DNA from: DATBRV01 sp036560145
GTDB taxonomy: Bacteria; Myxococcota_A; UBA9160; SMWR01
Direction of reading: 5' to 3'
Length of the DNA: 64,000 bases
Assembly (NCBI GenBank): GCA_036560145.1
Contig: DATBRV010000120.1
Span: 102,759-166,758, forward strand
The notes below the pieces were generated by a model that worked only from the letters and a program-made list of their open reading frames with translations, was not told the origin of the DNA and searched no databases. Both the position numbers and the translations under genes were made by a program. Below are positions 34,370-43,165 of the stretch, in pieces. Position 1 is the first letter of the stretch. Each line of letters begins with the position of its first letter.

Positions 34370-35500
34370 ATGCGCGCCCTGCGACTCCACCTCCAGCGTG
34401 CGGCACTCGTCGTGCTCGGCGTCGTCGCGGCGCTCGCGCTCGGCGAGGCGGCGGCTCGCTTGCTGGTTCCGACGGACTCCGTCAGCGAGCTGCGCGGGCT
34501 GCACGAGTTCCGGCCCGACCGCGGCTGGCTCTACGGCCTGCGGCCAGGCGCCGAGGGCCGCCTCTCCGAAACCGGCGAAGCCCTCTACCGCATCAACCCG
34601 GACGGATTCCGCGGCCCCCGGCACGCGCGCCCCAGGCCGGCGGGGGGGATCCGGGTGGTGGTGATCGGCGATTCGATCGCGTTCGGGTACGCGGTGGACG
34701 AGGCGGCCGCCTTCCCGCGCGTCCTCGAGACGCGTCTCGCCGCGCTCGTCCCGCAGGCCGGGGTCGAGGTCGTGAACCTCGGTGTCGGCGGCTACAACGC
34801 CTGGAACGAGGCGGAGCTGCTGAAGGACGTCGGCGTCGGCTACCAGCCCGATCTCGTGCTCGCGCAGTTCTGCATCAACGACCTCAACGATCCGTCGGTG
34901 CACTTCGACGCACAGACGCGTCTGCTGCTCTCGACCATCCCGGACGCGGCCTTCCCGAATCCGTCCCTTCGCCGCGGGCCTCGCCACGCTCCCTCCCGGA
35001 TCCTGGCGTGGTGCGCCGCGTCGAGGCTGTGCGCGCTGGCGCGCGATCGCTGGCTGGCCGCGCGCTCCGTCGAATTCGACGACGAAGCCAAGCGGGCGGC
35101 GGTGGTGCCCGTCGGGTCGGAGGACGGACCCGAGTGGCGCTGGCTCGAGGCCCGCTACCTCGAGATGGCCACGGCGGCCGAGCGCGCCGGGGCCCGCTTC
35201 GCGGTGTTGGCGTTCCCCTACCCCGCGCAGCTCGCCGGCCGAGGACAGGATCCCGTGCAGGAGCGGCTGCTCGCGCTCGCCCGTCGGCACGGCTGGACGG
35301 TGATCGACCCGCTGCCCGCCTTCCGCACCGCACACGCCGCCGGCGCGGTCCTCTTCCTGGATTGGTGGCATCCCACCGAGATCGGACATCGGATCGCCGC
35401 GGACGAAACGCTGCGGGTGCTCGCCTGCACCGGCGAGCTGGGCGAGCAGGCTCGCGACGCATGCCCGGGTCTCGGCGCTGGACGGGCCGCGGGTGGTTGA
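34370..35500 (+). CDS. membrane-anchored SGNH-hydrolase-like protein
   Basis: A 376-residue protein with an N-terminal membrane helix (residues about 10-32). A region with RINPDGFRGPR, common in this subfamily, precedes GDSIAFG (nucleophile Ser102); NLGVGGYNAWNE, QFCINDLND and DWWHPTEIGH (regular Asp-x-x-His) complete the SGNH set. It probably acts on an ester in an exported glycan or lipid. A TACAAT at 34346-34351 could be a -10 element but has no good -35 partner. Its stop lies inside the start of the next gene (8-base overlap), so the two are cotranslated. Confidence 0.85.
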   Translation: MRALRLHLQRAALVVLGVVAALALGEAAARLLVPTDSVSELRGLHEFRPDRGWLYGLRPGAEGRLSETGEALYRINPDGFRGPRHARPRPAGGIRVVVIGDSIAFGYAVDEAAAFPRVLETRLAALVPQAGVEVVNLGVGGYNAWNEAELLKDVGVGYQPDLVLAQFCINDLNDPSVHFDAQTRLLLSTIPDAAFPNPSLRRGPRHAPSRILAWCAASRLCALARDRWLAARSVEFDDEAKRAAVVPVGSEDGPEWRWLEARYLEMATAAERAGARFAVLAFPYPAQLAGRGQDPVQERLLALARRHGWTVIDPLPAFRTAHAAGAVLFLDWWHPTEIGHRIAADETLRVLACTGELGEQARDACPGLGAGRAAGG

Positions 35501-37655
35501 TCCGGCCGCGAGCTCGGGCGTCCGCCGCGGCTGGATCGTCCTGCTGCTGCTGGCTTGTTCGGTGGTCGAGCTCCGGCCGTTCCTCGAGAGCGGCCTTCCG
35601 CTCTTCTTCGATGCGCACAGCCACCTGACCCGCTCCTGGCTCGCGAGTCTCGCGCTCGCCGCGGGCGCCTATCCCACCTGGAGCTTCGAATGGTACGGGG
35701 GCTACCGGCTCTTCGAGTTCTACAGCCCCGGCTATTCCCTGCTGACGGCGGCGTTCGGACTCCTGGGCGGAGACATCGTGGCCGCGACCAAGCTCGTGCT
35801 CTTCGCCGGCCAGCTCCTCTCGGTGGTCGCGTTCTTCGGATTCCTGATCCGGCTCGGCGCGGCTCCCCTCCCGGCGCTCTTCGGAGCGCTGCTCTACCTG
35901 CACGACGCCGAGCGCTGGATGGTGCTGGGCGTGATCGGCAACTACCCGACGCTGATCCTCTACCTGCTGGCTCCCCTGCTGCTGCTCGCGGTGCTGCGGG
36001 CGGACGCGGAGCCGCGCTCCCACCTGCGGCTCTTCGCGTCGGTCTCGCTGCTGCTGTCGGCGATGGCCGTCGGCCATCTCACGAACGCGATCCAGATCCT
36101 GCCGGGTCTGCTCGCCTTCGCGCTGGCGTGGCTCTGGCAGCGGCTCCCCCGCCCGGCCGCCGCACGCGCGTTCGCCGCGCTGGCGGCGGCCCTGCTCGCA
36201 TCCGCCGCCGCGACGGCCTTCCTGACCGTCCCGATGCTGGCCGACCTCCATCTGGTCTCCTTGAGCCTGGATGCGGGCGGTGTCTCCTGGGACCTCGAGC
36301 CCGTGGCGATCGCGCTAGGCCTCAGTCCGGGCTCGATGCGGCGCATCTTCGTCGCCTCGCCCGGCGCGTTCTGGTGTGCGCTCGCGATCGGCGCCGGCTG
36401 CCTCTCCCTGCGCTCTCGGGATCCCCGCTGGAGGGCCTGCTTCGCGGGCCTCGGCGCCAGCCTGCTCTCGCTGGCGCTGCTGGGCGAGCGCGCCGCGATC
36501 TCGCTGATCTTCTTCGTGTCTCCACTCTGTGTCGCGGCGCTCGAGATGGCGAGCCGGCTCGCGCAGGATCGCAGCGGCCGGGCGGTCGCCGTCGCCTTGC
36601 AGATCCTCGCGGTCGCGGCGGTGCCGCTCTGGGGCTTCGCGCGGGATCGGATTCCCCTGCGCTACGTCGACCCGCAGACGCTCGCCGTCTATCTGCGGAT
36701 TCCCGAGCCGGGCGGTCTCGGGCGCACGTTCGACGTGACCCCCGCGACCGATTCCGTCGACGGCGTCTACGGGCGCAGCTCCTTCTCCCCGTATTGGACC
36801 GGCCGCGCGGTCCCCTTCGGCGCCTTTCCGCAGGGGGCGCCGCTGGCCAGCAACCTCCAGCTGGCGCTGCTCGGCAAGCTGGTGACGGAGCTGGCGGCGC
36901 CGCAGCCGGTGCTCTCCGCGGACGGGCTCGATCTGCTCGCACTCCTCCACGTCGAATGGCTGGTCGACCGCGACGATCCGCCCCGGCTCGCCCGGCTCGC
37001 GCTGGATCCGCGGGCGGTCGAGCTGCTCGAGCCCGGGCTGCTCCGGATCCGCCACGCTTCGCCGGCCCTCTTCGCGCCCCACGTCGATCCCGTGGCGCCG
37101 CAGATCCCCCTCCTCGAGGCGCAGTGGGCGAAGGATCCGCTCGAGGCCCGCGGCCAGCGCTCCCTCGACGCGCTCAACCGGACCGGAACCCGCCGCGATT
37201 GGCCGCTCCTGCTGCCGTTCCTGCGCCTGATGCGGATCGAGCGCGAGCAGGCGCGGGCGGATCGCTTCTTCGTCGCACGGAATCTCTCGCCCCCCAGGCC
37301 GCGGCCGGGGGACGACGCGGAGTTCGCCGTGCTGGCGCACGAGGAGCAGCGGCTCACGGTGAAGCTGGTGGCTCGCGCGGCGCAGCCCGGCTTCGTCCGG
37401 CTCGCCTACAGCTACGATCCCGACCTCGAGCTGGAGGTCGACGGCGAGGCGACGGAGATGACGTCCGACTTCCTCGGCGCCGTCGTGCTTCCCTTCCCGG
37501 CCGGAACCCACGAGATCGCGCTGAAGGCGCCTCGCTCCAGCCTGCGTCTCCAGCTGCTCGCGCTCGGCGGGTCGATCACGGCCGCGCTCGCTATCCTCGG
37601 GGTCTGGAGCCGACGTAGGCGCCCCTTTCCCTCGATCCGATCCGGACTCTCGTGA
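35493..37655 (+). CDS. polytopic membrane protein with PTPS-related domain
   Basis: A 720-residue protein with about eleven hydrophobic segments followed by a soluble C-terminal part of about 280 residues and a last membrane helix with a basic tail. The N-terminal LFFDAHSHLTRSWLASL and the following WYGGYRLFEFYSPGYSLL match the membrane proteins annotated as 6-pyruvoyl-tetrahydropterin synthase-related, a GT-C-like group despite the name. GTG start within the previous gene; GTGA overlap with the next. A role in lipid-linked glycan assembly is inferred from the neighbours. Confidence 0.75.
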   Translation: MVDPAASSGVRRGWIVLLLLACSVVELRPFLESGLPLFFDAHSHLTRSWLASLALAAGAYPTWSFEWYGGYRLFEFYSPGYSLLTAAFGLLGGDIVAATKLVLFAGQLLSVVAFFGFLIRLGAAPLPALFGALLYLHDAERWMVLGVIGNYPTLILYLLAPLLLLAVLRADAEPRSHLRLFASVSLLLSAMAVGHLTNAIQILPGLLAFALAWLWQRLPRPAAARAFAALAAALLASAAATAFLTVPMLADLHLVSLSLDAGGVSWDLEPVAIALGLSPGSMRRIFVASPGAFWCALAIGAGCLSLRSRDPRWRACFAGLGASLLSLALLGERAAISLIFFVSPLCVAALEMASRLAQDRSGRAVAVALQILAVAAVPLWGFARDRIPLRYVDPQTLAVYLRIPEPGGLGRTFDVTPATDSVDGVYGRSSFSPYWTGRAVPFGAFPQGAPLASNLQLALLGKLVTELAAPQPVLSADGLDLLALLHVEWLVDRDDPPRLARLALDPRAVELLEPGLLRIRHASPALFAPHVDPVAPQIPLLEAQWAKDPLEARGQRSLDALNRTGTRRDWPLLLPFLRLMRIEREQARADRFFVARNLSPPRPRPGDDAEFAVLAHEEQRLTVKLVARAAQPGFVRLAYSYDPDLELEVDGEATEMTSDFLGAVVLPFPAGTHEIALKAPRSSLRLQLLALGGSITAALAILGVWSRRRRPFPSIRSGLS

Positions 37656-40156
37656 CGCATCCCTCCAGAGCGCGCCTCGGACTCCTGCTCCTCCTCTTCT
37701 TCGGCTCCGGCGCCAGCGGCCTGATCTACCAGGTCGTCTGGATGCGCGCGCTGACCCTCACCCTCTCCGTCACCGTCTATGCCGTCACGACGGTGCTCTG
37801 CGCGTTCATGGGGGGGCTCGCGCTGGGCGCGTTTCTCGCCGGACGGCTCGCGGACCGGCTCGAGCGGCCGCTGCTGGTCTTCGGGGCGGTCGAGATCGGT
37901 GTCGGGCTCACCGGGATCGTCACGCCGCACGTCCTGCTCGCGATGGGGCCCGCCTACGGCTGGCTCGCGGCGAACCTCGGAGAGTCGGCGCCAGGTTTGA
38001 TCGTGGCCCGCTTCCTGTTCGCCTCCGCGGTGCTGGTGATCCCCTGCTCGCTGATGGGGATGACGCTGCCGCTGCTGAGCCGGACCGCCGTCTCGCGGGA
38101 AGACGAGGTGGGGCGTGGAGCCGGAGCGCTCTACGCGGTGAACACGCTGGGGGCGGTGGTCGGGTGCATCGCCGCCGGATTCCTGCTGATCCCGAGCTTC
38201 GGGTTGACGACGACCAGCTCGCTGGCGGCGGGCATCAATCTGCTGGTCGGATTCACCGCGGTCGGGCTCGGCCGGGGCGGGTGGATGCGCTCGGGCGCGC
38301 GGGCGGCCGCGCCCGCCGCCCGTGCGGAAGGCGCCTTCTCGCGCCGCGCCGCGCTCGCGGCGCTCGGATTCGCCGTCTCGGGCTTCACGGCGCTCGGCTA
38401 CGAGATCCTCTGGACCCGCGCGCTCGAGCAATTCACCCACAACTCGACCTACGCGTACACGGCCATGCTCGCGATGTTCCTGCTCGGAATCGGCGCGGGC
38501 AGCGCGTTCACGGCGGCCTGGGCCGATCGCGCGCGCCGGCACCTGGCCCTCTTCGGCGCCATCGAGATCGCGATCGGCCTCAGCGTGATCGCCGCCCTGC
38601 TCGTCTACATGCGCCTTCCGGATTGGATCCCGGCGGGAGCGGCCGCCATCGGCGGCCTCGAATCGTGGGGGCGCGCGCTCACGGTGATCTTCGCCGTCGC
38701 CGCCGTGAGCCTGCTCGCCACCACCCTGCTCTTCGGGGCGACCTTTCCATTCGTGGCGCGCGCCGTGGTGGATTCGGCCGATCAGGTCGGACGCCGCATC
38801 GCGATCGCCTACACGGTGAACACGCTCGGGGCGATCGCGGGGGCGCTCAGCGTCGGCTTCCTGCTGCTTCCCCGCCTGGGGCTGCGCGGGAGCTTCCTCA
38901 CGCTGGTGGGGCTCAACCTGCTGGCCGGCGCGCTGCTGGTGGCCGCCTCGGAGCTGCGGCGAGCGGCTCGTTTCGCCGCGGGGCTCGCCGCCTTCGCATT
39001 CGGCGCCGCGCTCTTCCTGATCCCCCCGCAGCTCTTCGAGGCGATGTTCACCAAGCGCTACGGTAAGCTGCTCCTCTACCGCGAGCAGATCACCGACACC
39101 GTGATGGTGACGCAGGACGCGATCGGAGAGCGCTACATCCGCTACGGAGACGGACGCGGCACCGCGGGAACCGCCACCTTCCTCGAGGACCGCAGCTACG
39201 CGCACACGGCGATGCTGCTGCATCCCGATCCGCGCCGGATCCTGAACATCTGCTTCGGGGTCGGCAACTCGCTGTCCAGCGTCTCCCAGTACCCGGTCGA
39301 GCACATCGACGCCGTCGAGCTCAGCCCCGGCGTCTCGTTCGCCGCGCCCTTCTTCGAGCGCACCAACCGCAAGGTCCTTCAGGATCCCCGCATCCGTCTC
39401 ACGATCCAGGACGGGCGCAACTACCTGCTCTCGCACGCCGATCGCTACGACGTGATCCGGCTGGATCCGCCCGAGCTCCACACCGCGGGGGTCGTCAACC
39501 TCTACACCCAGCAGTTCTTCGAGCTGGCCCGCGACCATCTCGCGCCGGGGGGGATCTTCAGCATCTGGGTCAACATCGCCTACACCCCGGAGCGGGAGTT
39601 GAAGATGATCGCGCGCACCGCCGCCGAGGTCTTCCCGTACGTCAGCATCTGGCACAGCCCCTACCTGTATTCGTGGGTGATCAACGGGAGCCGGGAGCCG
39701 CGCCCGCCGGACCTGGCGCTGCTGGTCCGACATTTCGCCGACCCGAAGGTGCGTGCCGACCTCGCGAGCATCCACTGGGACGATCCGCTCGAGTTCCTCG
39801 CCTACTTCGTGATGGCGGGCGACGAGGTCGCCGCCTACACCGGCGACGTCCCGCTGATCACCGACGACCGGACCCAGCTCGACTTCACGGTGCCGCGCTC
39901 GGTCGAGTCTTTTTATGGGATCTCGAACAGCATCACCGACGACTGGCTGGTGAACCTGATGAACCGCCGGGAGAGCCTCGTCGCCAAATCCGTCCGGATG
40001 TGCGCGCACAAGCGCTCCATCCTTCCCTACCTGGCCAACCCCGGAGCCCTCGGCCTCGACCCCACCGCCCTGCGCGCCGCGCTCGATTCCCGGCTGGCCT
40101 CGCTGCCCTACGACTGCGTCGGCCAGGCCCGCGACCCCGGTCCGCCGGCCGATTAG
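37652..40156 (+). CDS. fused membrane transporter-like / spermidine-synthase-like protein
   Basis: An 834-residue protein. Residues about 1-465 hold around a dozen membrane helices in two similar halves, each with an ALYAVNTLGA / AYTVNTLGAI element and a GxxLP segment. Residues about 470-834 are a spermidine-synthase-like Rossmann domain: GRGTAGT, LNICFGVGNSLSS, IDAVELSPGV, and a DPPELHTAGV motif with the candidate catalytic Asp. Such fusions are widespread and few have a tested activity; aminopropyl transfer to a membrane-borne or exported substrate is only a guess. GTG start in a GTGA overlap; its end overlaps the convergent TPR gene by four bases. Confidence 0.85.
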   Translation: MTHPSRARLGLLLLLFFGSGASGLIYQVVWMRALTLTLSVTVYAVTTVLCAFMGGLALGAFLAGRLADRLERPLLVFGAVEIGVGLTGIVTPHVLLAMGPAYGWLAANLGESAPGLIVARFLFASAVLVIPCSLMGMTLPLLSRTAVSREDEVGRGAGALYAVNTLGAVVGCIAAGFLLIPSFGLTTTSSLAAGINLLVGFTAVGLGRGGWMRSGARAAAPAARAEGAFSRRAALAALGFAVSGFTALGYEILWTRALEQFTHNSTYAYTAMLAMFLLGIGAGSAFTAAWADRARRHLALFGAIEIAIGLSVIAALLVYMRLPDWIPAGAAAIGGLESWGRALTVIFAVAAVSLLATTLLFGATFPFVARAVVDSADQVGRRIAIAYTVNTLGAIAGALSVGFLLLPRLGLRGSFLTLVGLNLLAGALLVAASELRRAARFAAGLAAFAFGAALFLIPPQLFEAMFTKRYGKLLLYREQITDTVMVTQDAIGERYIRYGDGRGTAGTATFLEDRSYAHTAMLLHPDPRRILNICFGVGNSLSSVSQYPVEHIDAVELSPGVSFAAPFFERTNRKVLQDPRIRLTIQDGRNYLLSHADRYDVIRLDPPELHTAGVVNLYTQQFFELARDHLAPGGIFSIWVNIAYTPERELKMIARTAAEVFPYVSIWHSPYLYSWVINGSREPRPPDLALLVRHFADPKVRADLASIHWDDPLEFLAYFVMAGDEVAAYTGDVPLITDDRTQLDFTVPRSVESFYGISNSITDDWLVNLMNRRESLVAKSVRMCAHKRSILPYLANPGALGLDPTALRAALDSRLASLPYDCVGQARDPGPPAD

Positions 40157-41814
40157 CGCCCGGCCGCCGCGGCCTCCCGGGCCAGACGGCGGGCGGCCAC
40201 GAAGTGCGCGTGCGCCTCGTCGGCACGGCCCGCCTTCGCGAGCGCGATCGCGAGCGTTTCCTTCAGGTCCGCCCGCTCGGGCGCCGCACGCACGGCTTCG
40301 CGCAGATGCGAGATCGCCTGCTCGACCTCGCCCCGCTGCATCAGCAGCTCGGCCAGGTTGCCGAGGGCGAGGGCATAGCCGGGCTGGATCTCGACGGCCC
40401 GCCGATAGTGCAGGGTCGCCTCCTCGAGCTTCCCCTGCTGCGCGAACACGCCCGCGAGGTTGTTGTGCGCCATCGCCAGATCGGGGGCCGCCGCGATCGC
40501 CGCTTCGAAGTGTCGGATCGCCCGCTCCGTCTCGCCGCGCTTCCGGAGCAGATCGGCGAGGTTGTATTGCGCGAGATGGGCGCCGGGATTCTGCTCGAGG
40601 GTGTCGAGCCAGAGCGATTCCAGCCCCTCGTAGACGGGGATCCGCCGCGCGGTCAGCGCGCCCAGCGTCGCCAGCAGGAGCGCCGCGCCCAGCCACGCGG
40701 CCCGCCGGCCCGGAGCTGGGAGGCGCCGTGCGCCCGCCGAGGCCGCGGCGGCGGCCAGCGCGATCGGACCGATGCTCGCCAGATACTGGAAGTGATCGGC
40801 CACGAACGAGAAGCGCATCGGGTAGAGGTCGAAGAAGCCGAGCGCCGGCAGCAGCGTTCCCGCGAAGAAGAGTCCGCTCGCGAGGGGGCCGCGCCCCAGG
40901 CGACCGCGGAGCTGCCAGAGCCCCGCGACGACGGCGAGCGCGGCGAGCGGGAAGAGATACTGCCACGCCGCTCCGGCGTCGATGCGCCAGCGCGGGTAGA
41001 CGAAGACCAGCGGCTCCGGCCAGGCGAGCTTGCCCAGGTAGAACCAGAGCGCGCGGCCGGCGATCAGACCGCGCTCCAGCCAGGAGAGATTCCACGGAGC
41101 CCCCGAGGCGCCCACCGCGTGCCGCTCGAGCCAGACGGTGACCAGCCCGAGCCCGATGCCGAGCGCGAAGAAGGGGGCGAGCGCGCGCAGGTCCCGCCGC
41201 GCGACCAAGCCGTGCTTCCACCAGAGCGCCAGCAGCAGCGCCGCAGGAAGGGTGCAGGCGACGGTCTTGGCGAGCAGGGCGCACAGGAAGAGCGCGAGCG
41301 ACGCCGCCCAGAGCCGCCGCGCGCGAGGCGAGCCGCGCTCGTGCGCTTCCGCGTAGCGGAGGTAGGCGAGCGCCGACGCGAGATAGAACGCGCCCGAGAG
41401 GACGTTCTTCCGCTCGCTGATCCAGGCCACCGACTCCACGTGCACCGGGTGAAGCGCGAAGACCGCCGCCGCGAGCCAGGCGCCGGGCGCCCCCAGCGCC
41501 AGCAGCACGCGCCAGAGCAGGACGGCGCCGCTGGCGTGCAGCGCGAGATTGACGAGGTGGTACCCGAGCGGGTCGGCGCCCCAGAGCCGGTACTCGAGCC
41601 AGAAGCTCGTGAAGACGAGCGGGTAGTACTGCTTGTTCGAGGCCAGCTCGAACCAGATGCGGCGCAACCCGGCGAGCGAGCGCAGCGTCGGATTCTCGCT
41701 CACGCGCAGGTTGTCGTCCCAGATGAAGCCGCAGTCCGCGACTCCCGCGTAGGCGGCCGCCGTCATCAGCAGCAGCGCGGCGGCGGAGAGCAGCGTTCGC
41801 TGGCGCTCGCTCAT
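40153..41814 (-). CDS. TMTC-like membrane protein with TPR domain
   Basis: A 553-residue protein. The membrane half (about ten segments, residues 1-400) carries the acidic loop motif GFIWDDNLRVSENP and the family signature LHPVHVESVAWISERKN, as in TMTC-type O-mannosyltransferase relatives. Residues about 415-545 are three to four TPR units (LAQYNLADLLRKRGETERA, MAHNNLAGVFAQQGKLEEA and so on). Likely a GT-C glycosyltransferase that recognises acceptors through the TPRs. The protein at 43166 has the same architecture. Downstream end of the minus-strand set 44968-40153. Confidence 0.85.
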   Translation of the reverse strand: MSERQRTLLSAAALLLMTAAAYAGVADCGFIWDDNLRVSENPTLRSLAGLRRIWFELASNKQYYPLVFTSFWLEYRLWGADPLGYHLVNLALHASGAVLLWRVLLALGAPGAWLAAAVFALHPVHVESVAWISERKNVLSGAFYLASALAYLRYAEAHERGSPRARRLWAASLALFLCALLAKTVACTLPAALLLALWWKHGLVARRDLRALAPFFALGIGLGLVTVWLERHAVGASGAPWNLSWLERGLIAGRALWFYLGKLAWPEPLVFVYPRWRIDAGAAWQYLFPLAALAVVAGLWQLRGRLGRGPLASGLFFAGTLLPALGFFDLYPMRFSFVADHFQYLASIGPIALAAAAASAGARRLPAPGRRAAWLGAALLLATLGALTARRIPVYEGLESLWLDTLEQNPGAHLAQYNLADLLRKRGETERAIRHFEAAIAAAPDLAMAHNNLAGVFAQQGKLEEATLHYRRAVEIQPGYALALGNLAELLMQRGEVEQAISHLREAVRAAPERADLKETLAIALAKAGRADEAHAHFVAARRLAREAAAAGR

Positions 41815-41845
41815 CCGGGACGCTCCGGGTCCGATCCGCGCGGGT

Positions 41846-43114
41846 TCAACCGCGATCGCGCGCGGCGCGCAGCGCGCGGGTCCCGCCGCGAGCCAGGGCC
41901 CCGACCAGGAACGCCAGCGCGAGACACTCGGCCGCGGCGATCGGCGCCACCGCCGGCAGGTAATAACGCTCGAAGCGCATCGGCGGCCAGAGCGACACCG
42001 CCGCGAGCGACGCGATCAGCCAGAGCAGGACGACCCGCGCCGCCGCCAGGCTGCGCGATCGCCAGACGAGCAGGCCGAGGCCGAGCGGAAGCAGCAGGTG
42101 GTCGAGAGGCGCGCCGAGGTGGGAGGCCAGCATTCCGAAGCTGCCGAGCAGCACCTCGTAGGCGGCCTGGATCCGGCTCGGGACGCTGTCCAGCAGGCCG
42201 ATCGGGCTCAGGAAGCGCAGCTCGCCGAACTCGGAGCCGACGCGCAGCATCGAGAGCATGCCGCCCAGCGGGTCGCCGTAGAGAGACGGGTTCAGCAGGA
42301 CGAACAGGACAAGGGCGAGCGCGGCGCTCACCGCGGCGCGAAGCAGCAGGCCGGGCTCCTTCCGGAGCCACGCTTCGATCAGGAAGGCCGCGGCCAGGAC
42401 GGGGGCGAGGATCCCCGCGTTCAGCTTGCTGCTGATCGCGGCGCAGACGAACACGCCGGCCAGCAGCATCGGGCGCCAGCGGCCCTCCCGCCCGCAGGCG
42501 CGGATCGTGAACAGGATCGCGCCGATCGCGAACGCGTTGGCGATCACGTCGGTCGTCGCGAGACGCGAGAACCAGTGCACCACGGGGTTGAACGCGAAGA
42601 GCAGCGCTCCCGCGAAGGCCCAGAACGGGGAGAGCAGGCCGCGCAGCACCGTGAACAGGAGCGCCGCGCCGGCCACCCCGGAGATCGCGGAGGGAAGGCG
42701 CGCCGCGAACAACGTCGCCAGCGGCGGCAGGCGTCCGTGCTCGCGGTTCCAGGCCACCGAGCGGAAGTAGTCGTACGGCCGGGGACGGGGCTCGGGGGCG
42801 TCGAGCAGCAGCACCGAAGAGCCGATCAGGATCAGCCCCAGCTTGGGAACCCGGGTGGGTGGCATCAAGAAAAACGGAAGCTCGGTCTTGGCCAGCACGG
42901 GTGCGTCGCGCCCGTAGCTCCAGAACGGATGATCGAGGTCGCGCCTCACCAGCAGGAGCTGCGCCGCCTTCCAGCCGTGGGCCGTCCAGTAGGTCTCGTC
43001 TGCGAAGCCGATCGCGTCGGAGGCGAGCCCCCGCGCGTAGCAGGGCGCGAGCACCAGGATCAGGAGCACGCGGAGCAGCCGGTCGCGACCGCGTTGCCGG
43101 GCGAGATCCTCCAC
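41846..43114 (-). CDS. polytopic membrane protein, PMT-like glycosyltransferase
   Basis: A 422-residue membrane protein with about nine hydrophobic segments. The first extracytoplasmic loop has SDAIGFADETYWTAHGW, with the acidic DE pair expected of the PMT/ArnT type; later FNPVVHWFSRLATTDV resembles the ArnT-type membrane motif. The GTG start at 43114 is 51 bases after the stop of the TMTC-like gene at 43166, and its stop is 31 bases before the next gene, so the three likely form one transcript. Function at family level only. Confidence 0.77.
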   Translation of the reverse strand: MEDLARQRGRDRLLRVLLILVLAPCYARGLASDAIGFADETYWTAHGWKAAQLLLVRRDLDHPFWSYGRDAPVLAKTELPFFLMPPTRVPKLGLILIGSSVLLLDAPEPRPRPYDYFRSVAWNREHGRLPPLATLFAARLPSAISGVAGAALLFTVLRGLLSPFWAFAGALLFAFNPVVHWFSRLATTDVIANAFAIGAILFTIRACGREGRWRPMLLAGVFVCAAISSKLNAGILAPVLAAAFLIEAWLRKEPGLLLRAAVSAALALVLFVLLNPSLYGDPLGGMLSMLRVGSEFGELRFLSPIGLLDSVPSRIQAAYEVLLGSFGMLASHLGAPLDHLLLPLGLGLLVWRSRSLAAARVVLLWLIASLAAVSLWPPMRFERYYLPAVAPIAAAECLALAFLVGALARGGTRALRAARDRG

Positions 43115-43165
43115 TGCCGTGACCTCGATTCGCCGCGGGTGCAGCCGCGCGCGGCTATCTGTACC

